This document shows, piece by piece, positions 1 through 11,639 of a DNA stretch of 64,000 nucleotides; within the stretch, counting starts at the first letter, position 1; each line of letters starts with the position of its first letter. This DNA comes from Schistocephalus solidus (lineage: Eukaryota > Platyhelminthes > Cestoda > Diphyllobothriidea > Diphyllobothriidae): positions 124,001 to 188,000 of the forward strand of contig WEDG01000803.1 of assembly GCA_017591395.1 (NCBI GenBank), in the 5' to 3' direction. Below the pieces are notes generated by a model that was given only the letters and a program-made list of their open reading frames with translations, did no database searches and was not told where the DNA came from. The translations under genes and the position numbers were made by a program.

Positions 1-600
1 ACCCAGCACTCCCTGCCAGGCAGCGTGGTCCTTCCCGACGCGGGTGTTGAAGTCACCAGGGACAATTAACTTGTCCACCTTCGGCACAGTCGCCAGCAGG
101 GCGTGCAGGTCCTCGTAGAATTTGTCCTTCGCCACATCAGAGCTCGTCATTGGGGGAGCGAAGGCGCTGATGATGGTGACGAACTGGTCTCCCCGAAGAG
201 GCAGGCGGAGGCTCATCAGGTGGTCATTGATCCCCTGCGGCAGACAGGGCAGACGTCCCACGATGTCATTCCAGATGGCAAAGGCAACACCAGCGTCACG
301 TCGCTCTGCCTTTGGCCGGCCGCTCCAGAAGAAGATGTAGCCGGCACCCACCTCCTCCAGCTGACCCTGCTCAGAGAATCGGAGCTCGCTGGGAGCAGCA
401 ATGTCCACCTTGTAGCGCGCCATTTCCCGAGCGACTAGCGCCGTCCTCCGTTCCGGCCGGTTGCTCCTAGGATTGTCTAAAATGGAACGAACATTCCAGG
501 CTGCTAGTGTATGAGTATGGTATTGGGGTATTGCGTGGAGGCAAGCAGTGCTCTCCCTAAATAGGGCTGCTCGGACATCCCAGACTGCTGCCGAACTCCA
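1..600 (-). CDS. RTE-like retrotransposon endonuclease ORF, 5' part, cut by window edge
   Basis: An open frame of 200 codons runs without a stop from 600 to base 1 on the minus strand and leaves the window. It follows a TAG at 603-601; the first ATG is at 423-421, but conserved-looking residues ([12 protein letters not shown]) begin upstream of it, so translation may start outside the ORF as drawn. The order LAAWNVRS..., [42 protein letters not shown] and [12 protein letters not shown] is that of an exonuclease-endonuclease-phosphatase nuclease of an RTE/BovB-type non-LTR retrotransposon. These nucleases nick target DNA to prime reverse transcription. The product is commonly mislabelled craniofacial development protein 2-like, and close relatives are very common in pseudophyllidean tapeworm genomes (recollection, not searched). 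The SE at the ITET/SETRF position reads SELRF, a possible weakening substitution. Reverse transcriptase should lie to the left of the window. Confidence 0.8.
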
Positions 601-960
601 CTATGGGGCACGGTTTTGTTTTAGTGGGAAGGCGACCCGAGTTAGCCTGGGCCGTCTACGGGGTTGCTGTCGCCCCCACCGTAGAACTTTTTGAGAGAGG
701 GGAGGTGGGAAGTTCGGAAGTCAGACATACCGGGTGTGGAGGCACACACAACACCGGAGACCATCACCTGGTTTAGACCGCAGGTCGTGACGGTTGCCCG
801 GGGTGTGGCCGCTGGGAAGAACCCAACTTCGAGGAGCCGTAGGTGAGAGTTGAGCACCAGTTAGAGGTGGCCACAGGAGCATTCACCACCTGTACGAGAC
901 AAATGGAGCGACCAAATGCTATCTGTGTGGTGCCACCCCTAGCTAGTACCCATACACCCC
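601..960 (-). mobile_element. Probable 5' leader of the RTE-like element
   Basis: This stretch lies directly upstream of the open endonuclease frame, is GC-richer than the following sequence and has no long open frame. I infer that it is the untranslated 5' part of the same element. The boundary near 960 is a guess from the change in composition. Confidence 0.35.
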
Positions 961-3270
961 AATCACTAACCTACAAGCTGACAGCCTGGCGCAGTGAAAT
1001 TAAAAACCGAAGTAGTTCAAGAATAGTACCGCTTTAACGCATAAAAAATCAGGTATAATGGGTTGAAGAACAAAGAGTGAACACAAATATCAAGGTGAAA
1101 GCATGTTCGACGGCCCGAGTAAAATTGCAGCGGCGCACTGAACTGAATACTGATAGCATGCGATGAAGTCAGATTATTCGTATTCAGAAATCTTTCAATT
1201 TGCTGCTGTATAACTTTACGCACTTTCACCCAATACCTGGCTAGTATTTGTATGAAGATCAACTGAGTTACCCGCCCCGGCATTAATAATGGGTCGGACG
1301 TTTGCTTAATCCGGCATCGGAGAGTGTTTTCACTTGGTAGTATTCACTAGTAAACAAAGAGCTTTTCCGAACCGTGTTTTACTACCACTCTCCATCCTCC
1401 CTCGCCAGGAGGTGTCAAGGTTGAGGGTGCAGCCTTTATTTATGAAAGCGGGCGTGAGCCTTTGCTGGCTGCAGTCCCGTACACTGATTGGTCCGTCAAG
1501 GTCACGCTTAGTTGTCAGCAGGTGCGACTGGTGCACGTAGGCGACACACCAAGCAGGTGGGGAATCGCGAGCTGCTGGGGGCCGTACACTTACTCGCTCG
1601 CCTCTTCTCTTTTTTCCATAAGGCAAGATACCTCGAATAAATTTGAAGTTCTGCATACTTCTAGTTGTCAGCTCCTTTAGAAGCGTACTTTCTTAGGGCA
1701 TTCTCAGAGTGCTAAACCCGCTTTTGAGCAAAATTACTAACAGTAACTGCCGGGTAAAATCTCATCTTGGTATCGAAACCATTACTTTTTGTTGGCCATA
1801 TTTAGGTATTATGCACATATTCACGATATCGTGCCACCCTAAATAAGTGAAAATACGAAGGCCAGGGAAAGGTTCCGAAGACGGAAACTCGATTTTTGGA
1901 AAAAAAAACTTGTATTTGACGGACGTTCCTGATTTACACTTGGACCCATCATCAGAGAACGCAACAGATAAAGGTAGTGGACGCATAGGGATTGCGGTTG
2001 CCAAGCTACCACATGACGGTTGGATCGTCGATTTCAACTATGTCCACCGTAGGCCCAACAACAGGGTGGGCTCCTTGGGAATACGGAATGTGCAGGCCAC
2101 CCGCCACGTGAGACATCTTGTCGTTTTTAAGTCCTTGACCTCATCTCGCAGGCTATATTTCAAATGCGTTTTCATTTTATGCATCGTCACCAGGCGGTTT
2201 TTGCATATCATTTGCTGCTGCCGTGGCCTAGGGTCACAGTTTGAATTCACCAGATGCCGGAATTCGAACGGCCAGTCTCTCGATCCAGGATCTAAATTGC
2301 CAAGTGCTTGATGGGAGGGCGCCCCTGTTTCCCTATCTTACCTAAAACATATCCGGTCAGCGGTGCTGAGCTGTGGTAGCAAAATTTGTAAATTCAATGT
2401 CTCATGACCGCAGCCACTTGAGTAGTTAGTTCCAACGTTCTAGCGCAAAGTGAACGCAAGCAGCATGACCTCTTTCTCTCTGTCAACAGTTTCCTCTGCC
2501 TGTCCGTACTCAAGCGCCGTGTACAGCTCCCAAATTAAAAGTAACTGGCACTTGTATAAAAATCTCATTCTAGAAACTAGCGCTGTCAAAAGGGTTGCTT
2601 CAGCGAGCAGGTGGAATGCATGCCTGCAGCGGCGACCTTAACAAAGTCATCAGGCAAATGGAAGTAGGAAGATGGTTAGCGGAAGGAAACAGGGCCACTT
2701 CTACCCGAAGCAAAAGCAACAATTCACGAGAGCTGGGCAGGCAAAAAGATGGGCGACTTAATCCCACTCACTGCCTCCGTAAGGCTCTTTGGATTGGAGG
2801 CCTGCCGCCCACGCAACTCTCTCCCCTTCCAGTGATCTGGCTCCTTGCTTCTTTGTACTTTCTCTGCGCTAAAACGGGTGTGGCCGCTGCTGTAAGCCTG
2901 GTTCAACAGCGGTGGCGCTGCAGATTGGCGACGGCTTTGTAGACGGCCACGCACACCAATGGCGAACGCGGAATCTTAAGGTCACAGCGGCTGGACGAGA
3001 GCGCAACATTGAGGCCTGTGGCGGAAACGAGGAGGGATAAGCAATGCCGTGGGGAGGGGGGGGGGGTTGCCATTGCAACGATGGTGGCCATTGTCTGGTT
3101 GAAACTCGGGTGCCATTTACCTCATGCTGCTTTTAGACGGCCAACATATAGGAAATAAAGCATACACTTAACCTCAGGAAAATATTTTGGAATCAGCCAG
3201 ATATGTTTTCGACTGAGAAAGTCCACTTAGGTGGAATGAAAAGATTAGTCGGCATTCAAGGTACAAGGAA
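961..3270. other. No recognisable gene
   Basis: I find only short frames that match no family. The frame at 1847-2311 (+) is 154 codons but has no recognisable motif. A G-run sits at 3055-3067. The composition is compatible with decayed repeats. Confidence 0.5.
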
Positions 3271-3274
3271 ACAA

Positions 3275-3425
3275 GAAGAAGAAGGGTGTACGCTCGCCAG
3301 AATCATGGCTTTATTCGTATGAGCTTTCGAACTCCTACTGGAGTCCATCCTCAGACATAAAAGCGGCAACAAAAACAAGCAGCAACTATAGGGGGTAGGA
3401 GCCAATCAGACACCAGTGATGCCAC
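3275..3425 (-). mobile_element. Penelope-like element, 3' end (minus copy)
   Basis: The reverse complement matches the 3' end of the plus-strand copy that follows: a segment near CTGATTGG, then the hammerhead-like motif, then AATAAAGCCATGATTC and a CTTCTTCTTC end. It is truncated at its 5' side near 3425, where it abuts the plus-oriented copy head to head. Confidence 0.65.
3316..3359 (-). ncRNA. Hammerhead-like motif in Penelope-like 3' end
   Basis: Reading the minus strand gives CTGAGGA (CUGANGA core), a stem II of GGACTCC/GGAGTTC closed by AGTA, GAAA, the 4-base palindrome AGCT, and C at the cleavage position. Stem I (TATGT/ATACG) is weak, with about three pairs. One extra U separates the core A9 from stem II. 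Hammerheads in Penelope-like elements are established; activity of this copy is not. Confidence 0.5.
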
Positions 3426-3765
3426 AATTGACTGTCTACACTTACGAAACGGGTCATGAGTTTAACTTCGCAGTCTCGAAGGTAATCGCCCACTCCAGAA
3501 ACCAGGCAATTCGATAATTGATTAAGGCCTGGGACTCCGATGAAAACTCAGTCAATTGATTTACCGATCTGGCGCCGGTATACCGAGTTATGCACAGTCA
3601 CCTCCGGACTGGCCTCACTGATTGGCCCCTGCCTCTTATAGCTGTTGCTTGTTTTTTGTTGACGCTTTTGTCTCTGATGATGGACTCCAGTAGGAGTCCG
3701 AATGCTCAGACGAATAAAGCCATGATTCCGGTGAGCGAACAACCTTCTTTTTCTTCTCTACTTAT
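3426..3765 (+). mobile_element. Penelope-like element, 3' end (plus copy) with end of GIY-YIG ORF
   Basis: The frame reads TYETGHEFNFAVSKVIAHSR, one stop, then SVNRFTDLAPVYRV, which is the C-terminal end of the GIY-YIG endonuclease part of a Penelope-like ORF. It is followed by the same 3' sequence as in the copy at 59.8 kb. The upstream RT is missing (5' truncation) and the stop near 3520 makes it non-coding. Confidence 0.7.
3669..3712 (+). ncRNA. Hammerhead-like motif, A15.1 mutated
   Basis: TGTCT then CTGATGA, a strong stem II (GGACTCC/GGAGTCC, loop AGTA), GAA, then GCTC and AGACG. Stem I pairs TGTCT with AGACG (four Watson-Crick pairs and one wobble). The base after GAA is T at 3703 where A is required, so this copy is probably inactive. 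Confidence 0.55.
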
Positions 3766-4549
3766 GAGATATAGTCCCAGCATGTTTGTGAATGCCAATG
3801 TTTCTTCCCGTTTGATTAAATCACACCCAGAAAGACAACTGCACAAGACGCTCAAATTCATTTCACTACTTTTCGATGTTTATATTAGTGAATTCAGTCT
3901 TTTACATGGGCCACACAACCTTATCTTCACATAAGAACTCTTCTCTTCTCTTCTTCAAGTTTCCCACCTATAGGGAGTCCTTCAGATCGAAATAAGTTCG
4001 CTAGTTCTTTTGTATGCTGAAGTGTAACCTCTGCTTCAGGGTCACTGAATGACCTTATGAACAGACGTAGTAAAACGTTAACCTTCGTTGACGTCAGGGA
4101 AATTCAAGATGGCTTTTAATCGCCCCGTAATCCCAGCGTTTGAAGGCGATGTCTGGTCAGATAGTCAGCTCAGCGTTTAAACGGTAGCCGGATCATATTG
4201 TATCACCTAGAGTGCCATGCTAATTACTGATCATTCGGTCAGCCCACTGTCACCATAAGCTCCCTGGTTTGTACACGCTCCTTACTCTATTTGCGATACC
4301 ACGGCCGAACTGCATGTCGGTCTAGTCCATTTGTATTTTGCGGCAAATAGTGACAGTTAAACTATTACTGTGAACCCTTTAAACGTCAGTCCAAGCTGTC
4401 CTTTTTCAAAATATACCGGTTCTTTAAATATGCCAATACCTTGGAAGCTCTGTCGATTGCTCTGATCCACCAAAAAGTCTCGAGATATCTGGTCACCACG
4501 AAGGTTGACACAATGCAGACACTGGCAAGTAGTACTCATGTCAGTTTAT
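3766..4549. other. No recognisable gene
   Basis: Only short frames are present, with no domain signal, RNA fold or repeat shared with the rest of the window that I can see. Confidence 0.5.
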
Positions 4550-4912
4550 AGCAGCAGCTTAAGTTCTTGGAGGAGATCCTAGTCGCTACGATCTTAAGGC
4601 CCGGTTCCGAATGAGGGGAGGACGAGGAGGAGGAGAATTGGTACACCAATGTGTTCTGTACAGAACCATCGGAGAAGGGATTGGAAGAAGTTGGCAGCCG
4701 GAAGAAGACACTCCGGAACCGGGAGGGTGGCGTCTTCCGACCGAGACATTGCGGAGTCGTCACAGGGCATCCAGCGAGGCCATGCGTGAGTCAGCCTTGA
4801 GTGTGATTGGCCGGGGTGAACAGTCGGGATTGACGAGAACCACGCAACCACTGCTGCGCACGAGCATGGGGACGCAATGGGTCCAGTGTTCAAAATGTGC
4901 GCGGAGTCGGAC
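4550..4912 (+). repeat. Unclassified ~370-bp dispersed repeat, copy 1
   Basis: The sequence aligns along its length with 5770-6135: a segment around CCGGTTCCG, then TTCTGTACAGAAC, GAAG-TTGG-AGCCGG, the block AGTCAGCCTTG, and a TTCAGTGTTCAA-type end. Similarity is moderate by eye. It has no long conserved frame and I cannot assign it to a class. Confidence 0.5.
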
Positions 4913-5539
4913 CACTAATATTTAAAATGTCCGACGACGAAATCCACCGCGTGATAACCACGCAGTGGGCACAGCGTCTGTGGCATACGCATGAATTAGT
5001 TTATAGGGGGCTTACGCACTATCTACCGCACGTTCTCCCCCCTGACTATCTAGCTCAGATACCAAACAGTACCGAGAAGACCGGATGTGGGCGCTGACGC
5101 CCTGCACTGACTGACAAAGTGAAACACTTCCTATCTACGTACGCTACACAATACCCGCTTCCTCAATAATGTACTAAGATTTCAGGAGGACGGTTCGGAT
5201 GCCAAATGCTGGCGAATGCCATGAAATACTGCTAGTGGCACTGGCCGGCACAGTGGTAGGTAGCTCCATGTGACCCTAGCTTTGCACAAAAATTAGTCAG
5301 AGAAATTTCTAAAATTTGGAACGGAAGCAGGTTTGGTAGCTGATGCCCATTCCATCAAGTATGGGTCATCCAAATGAAAGCAACTGGGCTAAAAACATTT
5401 CAGAATTTCGGTTAGCATCTCATGAGATCGGTCACAGCTAAGAAAGAAAGAAGACAAGTGCAGATGTTGGGTCAGCACTAAGTCAATCCATTAAAGTTAA
5501 TTTTAAAGCTGTTTTAAAATTTGCTTCTCTATTAACACA

Positions 5540-5768
5540 TAGTTAGCGCATTTGAGTATTGCCGGCAAAGACAAGGGAAACTAGAATGGCCACTTCTGGC
5601 TCATTAACCGTCATCAGACAGTCATACCCAACCCCAGGTGGTGCACCACTCAAGGCTCGAACCTTTGACTGGTTGATCAGAAGTCCGGCGCCCCAACCTT
5701 CGAGCCAGAAATGACCATTCCAGTCTCTATTGTCTTCACCGGCAATATGCATCTGTCAATTCTACTAT
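5540..5768. mobile_element. Two inverted partial tRNA-derived SINE copies
   Basis: At 5560-5670 the minus-strand SINE tail is recognisable (GACTGTCTGATGA, then GCCAGAAG, GGCCATTC). At 5690-5757 a plus-strand tail begins (CGAGCCAGAAATGACCATTCCAGTCTC). Both belong to the family that forms the 51-55 kb array. The minus copy has GAAG instead of the hammerhead GAAA. Confidence 0.6.
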
Positions 5769-5769
5769 C

Positions 5770-6135
5770 GAAGCAACTTATGACTGTTAGGGGAGGCCCT
5801 GGCCGCTACGACGTCCTGACCCGGTTCCGTTGAACGAGATAAGAATTGGGACGCCACTTGGGAGGATAGTTTATTCTGTACAGAACTATCGCAGAAGGGG
5901 TTGAAGGAAGTTGGCCGCCGGACGAGGGCACGTCTACCCACCGCGTCTGCTACGTCCAAAGTCTGTGAGAGCATGTGGATGTCGTAGGGTGTCCAGCGCG
6001 GTCGGGTGAGAGTCAGCCTTGCCGATGATTGGTCGGTGTGGACAGCCAGGATTGTCAAGGCCCAGGCAGCTACTGGTGCGGACGTGCGGACGTGCGGACG
6101 CGAGAGGTTCAGTGTTCAACCTGCACACGGTTTTG
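5770..6135 (+). repeat. Unclassified ~370-bp dispersed repeat, copy 2
   Basis: This is the second copy of the repeat at 4550-4912, in the same orientation. Near its end (6080-6102) it has a short tandem of GCGGACGT. A SINE-related scrap (GGTGAGCGTTCATC) follows at 6210-6250. Confidence 0.5.
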
Positions 6136-6250
6136 GGTCGCTACGCTACTACTAGCCGCTGTGCGGCAGCTGGCGGGACTCGAGAATGAGTCCTAAGGCA
6201 TAATGGGACGAGTGAGTTCCGTTAGCAATCGGTGAGCGTTCATCAACGAA

Positions 6251-7224
6251 AGTTAGCGCATTGTTGCCTTTTAAGAGCTGCATTTAAAAAGAACAGGAGA
6301 GTTCATTGCCTCCTGCAGTCTGGTAAGATTGGCGCACGATACTCCCTAGGTCGGTCGACACGGCATGTGTCAATAATGGCTCGAATGTCTGGTGTCAGGT
6401 GGGAGAGGGAGTGGGTAAAGGTGTAACCGGGCGATGATGACTAATATATCAGAAGTGGTCATTCCAAGTTCAAATTCCTCGCGACTTGATCCCACCATAT
6501 CTTGTTCGGATGAACAACCCATGAGCACAGAGCAGTCAAAGTATCGCTACGCTGCAACCTGGTTGAACAGTTTATTTTTTGGTGGGGAAATCAGTTAGAA
6601 CAAATAAAAAAATCGAGGACGAAGTCTGTGGTGGAGGTCATTCTTCGAAGAAGGATGTGTTGTTACCGAACGTATAATGTTCTTACAAGGAAATAGTCCG
6701 AAATGGATACAACTCAACAATTGGGAAATATTACTGACCAAGTCAAGGGAAAGTAGAATGAGCGTTTCTGGCATAGCTATCGTCACTAGCCTGCGATATT
6801 CCAGCCCTAGTTCAGAAATGCATTTAGTTTAACCAAAACTCTGTTGCTAACCATTGGTAACTGCCTGTAGCGTTCCAAAACACACCGATATTTTCAACTT
6901 ACCTTTCAAAGGATTGCCACTCGCCTGCAGGAAATGCCCCATCTCGGGCACGCCATACCCCTGATGGGATTCGGAACCGAGCTGTTGCTATAGCCGCAAG
7001 TTCAAAGTCATGCTACCTTAATCCCTCATAAGCAAAGTCCCGGCAGAGTGACACTGCTTGATCTGATTTACTTGTCATAGCATTCCCCGGCTAGTTATCG
7101 ACCGTCCGCGTTCTGTGAGTGTTCGAGTCCGGAGTCCCGAACTGGACCGAATCTTCCTCCTCCCATCCCCCTGGTCCGCCCGTCACTCCTGCAACCAACA
7201 GCACCGAGGAGAAGTGGATGTGAT
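6251..7224. other. No recognisable gene
   Basis: A very decayed SINE-like tail may be present near 6720-6800 (minus). Nothing else is readable. Confidence 0.4.
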
Positions 7225-7300
7225 TGCTAGGACAAGAGCTTTATTCGCCTGACATTTCTGATTCCATCTCGAACCCATCCTCAGAGACGGGTCATTGAGT
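7225..7300 (-). mobile_element. Penelope-like 3' terminal scrap
   Basis: On the minus strand the GGCGAATAAAGCTC end and the hammerhead region resemble the termini at 3.3 and 59.8 kb. No part of the ORF is left. Confidence 0.5.
7246..7289 (-). ncRNA. Hammerhead-like motif with intact core
   Basis: CTGAGGA core, stem II opening U-A, G-C, G.U followed by mismatches, then GAAA, U-G loop, U and C at the cleavage site. Stem I CGTCT/AGGCG has five pairs including one wobble. All core positions fit CUGANGA...GAAA...UH. Stem III is a single pair, as expected of motifs that act as dimers. Confidence 0.5.
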
Positions 7301-9492
7301 AGTACCCAAAATGTGACCCTGCACAGATGCACGTGTTCGGCCCCAAACAGAGGATTCATTGTCTACAGAAAAAAATAATAGCAGATGAATTATTTCGCTA
7401 ACTGACAGGTCCATCGGAGTCCGTAGGACGTTGATAAATAGCAGACTTGCGTAAACGTGAGGCCGTTCAAGAGCTGCCAACAGGTTTGGCCTTTTTACTA
7501 CGGCTTTTAAGTAGATGTGGAAATACGGAAGGTTTAGAGGGTTGGGAGAGGAGCGGGGGTAGTGCTGGTTGGCCCTCGGTGTGACCCAACCCGTCATCCT
7601 CACCCTGAAGAGGAGCGAACCTTTTTATATGAGGTGGTAGTATTTAGTGGCATGGATGCTGACTTCGCGCAAATGCTCGCACGGGCACCTGTCACCTTCT
7701 GAGTGAAAACCTTTTCGGACTCTCTTGGACGTCCTTTTTTTTCTATTCATCGTCAACGGATGCGCACCTGCACACTTCTCCAGGTAATACACAAAAAACT
7801 CGTCACATTGTGATTGTGGGTGATAAGGACTTCTTTACGTTGTGTGGATGGCAGAACCGATTAGGTTGGCTTTTAAAAAGTTTACAATTCCGAGAGGGTG
7901 GAGGGCCACGCGCGCGACTATCCGTGTTGGTCGACATCAGCAGGCCCACACATGAGCTTTCGCAGGGAAACACCATGATACAGAACTTTTAGCGCAGACT
8001 GCGTTTTAACATACACGAGCGAAAGCGAAAATTTTCCGTGGACTACAGCGTCCATAGGTGATGCAGGTTTCTCCAAAACGGTCCTGAAAAGGAAATTTCC
8101 ATGCAGCTTCTCTAGGAAATATGACTTAAGTTACGCAAAAATTGGAAACTGGTGCCGAAATTTGTACCATATCTATATTCAGTAATCAATCTCATATAAT
8201 TTTAACCGATATTATTACACGCGTTTTCCATTGTAAAGTATTATTTAAGTAGGATTGTAAAACAGATTACGGTTCAGCATTATTCAAAAGATATTGTAGT
8301 TACGCCATAGTGCAAGCTTTTGAATGCAATTCTTATCAGCTACCTGCCAAAACCTGCACACATTAAGACAAGATCTAATTAGGCAATATGTACTTGACCC
8401 ACCGATTTTCAAATGCATTTCATAGAAAACACGCAAAAAATTTTCTCTCCTGTATATATTTGGTAGCACAGCAAGAATTTTCAAAACATTTTCTCTGAAA
8501 GAAAGGGTATTTTTCGGTCTAAAAGTGTTTTAATTTCCAAATGATTTTGAACCTGTTTTGCCGTTACCTATGCGTTTAAGACTTTCAGTCTACAAGCTGT
8601 ATACTTTCCGTCTAAATAAAATCGTACATTCCTTTATGCCATTACGAAGCTACCAAACAGGGCCCATCCAAATTTGGAATGTATGCGGAGCAAATAGAAT
8701 TAGTGAAATAAAATGCTAACGGGCTTAAAATCTCGCAATTAAAATATGTTGTAAAACCGAAAAATACTCTTAATTGAAATAGAAAATTTGAAGAAAACGA
8801 GATTTTCTACCGGATGGGTACAAAGGGCATGGTGAACCAATGAAGTGCAGTGCCTTTTTAGGCGGCCCAAAACAAGGACACTGCAAATATTTGGAAACTG
8901 GAGTGCTGACGTATCGATGCTCGGCCTCAGTCGCCCATTTAACTAACCCTACTTAGTGGCAAACGCAGTAACGGTATAAAATGCACAGTACCAAGAAAGC
9001 CAGACATCTCTCGCTCTTGTTTTGCTTTATGCTCGACGATGGAAATGTGTGCAACTCACAAATATTTCCAGTTAGATCAAAAATACTTTTTACACCGATG
9101 TCAAAGCAACAAGATTCTGCCGAATTCTGTGCGGGTGAAACCGGCAAAGATGTCATCCCAGGGCTTTCAAACCGCTATCATCCGCTATGGCTATCAAATT
9201 ATTACTGCCTTTATAACAGATGCGCACTATCGACTTGATAAACTCAAATAGAAGAATGAAAAACACCGGAACTTTTGCCAGGACCGGTTACACCTTATAT
9301 TACCCGCTGTAATTCTCCACTCGTAAAGGCTCTGTTACCATTGGCCCCATATTACAAGAGCCTGGGGTATTCGAGCTTTCTCGGTGCTGCCCATAACCTA
9401 CCGTTACCGAAAAACGCATATAACTTTTTCGTTTGAGGCTTTAGCAGATTGGCCAACAATGACTGGAAGTTTTGATGCTCCTTAGAGAAACC
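7301..9492. other. No recognisable gene
   Basis: AT-rich from about 8100 to 8800. Short frames only, none with family similarity that I can see. Confidence 0.5.
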
Positions 9493-9674
9493 AGTGGCGA
9501 AACCTCACTTAACCAACATAACCTACGTGAAACCTACCATCTTTTGATCGTTGTGCAGTAAGCGTTATATTTCTAGACACCAAAGTGGCGAAACCTCACT
9601 TAACCAACATAACCTACGTGAAACCTACCATCTTTTGATCGTGGTGCAGTGGGCGTTATATTTCTAGACACCAA
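9493..9674. repeat. 91-bp direct tandem duplication
   Basis: Units 9493-9583 and 9584-9674 are nearly identical, with about three differences clustered around 9552-9560 and 9643-9651. Each begins AGTGGCGAAACCTCACTTAA and ends TTTCTAGACACCAA. The high identity implies a recent event. Confidence 0.9.
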
Positions 9675-10034
9675 ATTTATCGTCAGAAGCGCCATTTCAG
9701 ACTAGGGTTCGGACAGATGAAGTGGAGGGTGGGTCTCCCTGAGTCGGCTGTGATCGTTGCAAGTGAACCGTCTGACACTACGACTTCTAAATTCCTCACC
9801 AGCTGGCGAAATCCTCAACGGATTGTTCAGTTTAATATTAGAGGCGTGGCCTGTCAGCCACGAGAGCCCAGTGAGTTTAGAAGACACGATGTAGTAAATG
9901 CCTGGAAACCTTGAATGACAACAGAGTGTAGGATTCACAATGCGGAGCCACAAAACAGGACGGTTTTGGTTGTGGCATTATGGGCAGGAAGAACTTATAT
10001 AGCCGCCACGGCAGGACATGGGAGCAGGAACCAC

Positions 10035-10145
10035 CAGCAATAAAGTTGACTTAAGGGTTAAGGTCAGGTTTTGAGTTAGAATTCACGTCAGGGTTAAGGT
10101 CAGGGTCAGGGGTAAGGATAGGGTCAGCGTTAAAATTAGCGCTGC
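10035..10145. repeat. Degenerate GGTTAAGG/GGTCAGG low-complexity tract
   Basis: Imperfect short G-rich repeats (GGGTTAAGGTCAGG and similar) run through this stretch. They resemble decayed telomere-like DNA but no clean TTAGGG array is present. Confidence 0.5.
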
Positions 10146-10204
10146 AGTTAACTTTTGGGTGGGAATTAGTGTGAAACTTAAAATACAGGAATAAGAGTAA
10201 CTGA

Positions 10205-10435
10205 GTACCCCGGTCGAGCATCGAAACACTTTTTTATCATTCTGAGCTTTTGAACATGTGGAGTCCATTTTGAAAGAAGCAATAGAAAAAGAAAAAGGGC
10301 ACACTTATAGGGTGTAAAAGCCAATCAAAGGGCAATGACGCAGGTCTGGAGGTGACTGTGCAAAATTCTGCATGCTGGCACCAGATCGATACGTCGATTT
10401 ATCGAATTCACATGCGAGAACCAGACTTCAGTCAA
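10205..10435 (-). mobile_element. Decayed Penelope-like 3' end
   Basis: On the minus strand the order is the same as in the 3.4 kb copy: TCGAT/GATCTGGTGCCAGC, CACCTCCAGACCTG, GCCAATCA-type block, ATGGACTCCA, then AAAGCTCAG. The hammerhead core is lost (CAAAA in place of GAAA). Confidence 0.5.
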
Positions 10436-11600
10436 CTGTCATCGCTATCTCTAACGCTGGCCTCCTGTGCGAGTTAATAAACTCCAAAAAATTGTTCCTC
10501 TTCTTGACCAACCTTCATCCTTACTCGTACAAACACCTGGAGCTCGAACGTTTGCATTCGTTCATGAATTTTTAAGAAATCTGCTTGCTTAGTAGTTGTC
10601 CAAGACACACGAATTACGCGAGACACTAAACAGGTCGTGGGAAGGACAGCATTTTTCAAGTGAAAACTTGCATAACTCACAGTGTTAATTGACTTACATT
10701 TATCTTTACTTCTTAGATATGCCAAAGTAAAAAGCGCAGCGTTGTACTATAAATGCTTCGAATGCTCCGATAGCGATAACCGGACATGTCGAAGTAACAA
10801 ACGAATACGAAGCCCTACGCTTTTCTCATGAGAGACTAAAGATACAACCGATAAACTTGATCACCAAGATAGAAGTGCCTTCTGCAAAAAATGGTTGGCC
10901 ATGCATGGTAAATTAGTGACAGGATCTCCGTTTATATCGTATTCGGCCGACGACCAGTGTCATTTGATGTGGACGAGGACGTTTACCGGCGGCAGTTACA
11001 TCGCTTTCTCATCAATTGGATAGATTTACAAAAAAAGAGCCCGAAAACGAAAAAAACTGTCATGATTTGGTTATCATCGGGGCTCAGGCGGATGAAAGCT
11101 TACGCGTTGGGTCACGTTTTGCCAGTGCCAGTGCGTCTGACCTCAACGAGGATGCGGCGGCACACGGCACACTTTTCTGCTCGCTGATTGGTTCTCCTCT
11201 CGCCAATCCCAAGCACCAACTTGACCTACTGGAGCTTTCTTAATTATTTGGGCGTTTACTGCCGGCAGCCTGCACGCAGACCCTTGTGGTGAAAACCTTA
11301 CTGGAATGATCCTAGCTCTGAACATAGACGATAGTAATTTTAGGATTACACTGTGCATAAATATCCGAATGCGTAACCAGAGTTGACAGTAGCAAAGCTA
11401 GTGATCTACAGTACAGCTACTAACTGTCAGTGATTAAATACTCGGTTGAACTGGATCATAGTTATCTCCCCACCCCTCCACGTAGGGGGATTTATGTTGC
11501 TTGGTGAAAAGAAACAAACATTAGCTCAGGACATGAGTGGGTCGAGCTGGGCCATGTCTGCATGAATCCACAATTATTTCTCTATATATGTATGTGTTTA
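10436..11600. other. No recognisable gene
   Basis: Short frames only. Nothing shared with the repeats described elsewhere. Confidence 0.45.
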
Positions 11601-11639
11601 CCTTCTGTACGGGCAGCGTGGTTGATGTGCTGGACCAAT

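Noticed and set aside
1847..2311. 154-codon plus-strand frame
   Set aside because: No family motif; it is antisense to other short frames in low-information DNA.
10035..10145. Interstitial telomere
   Set aside because: The G-rich units are too irregular; no run of TTAGGG is present.
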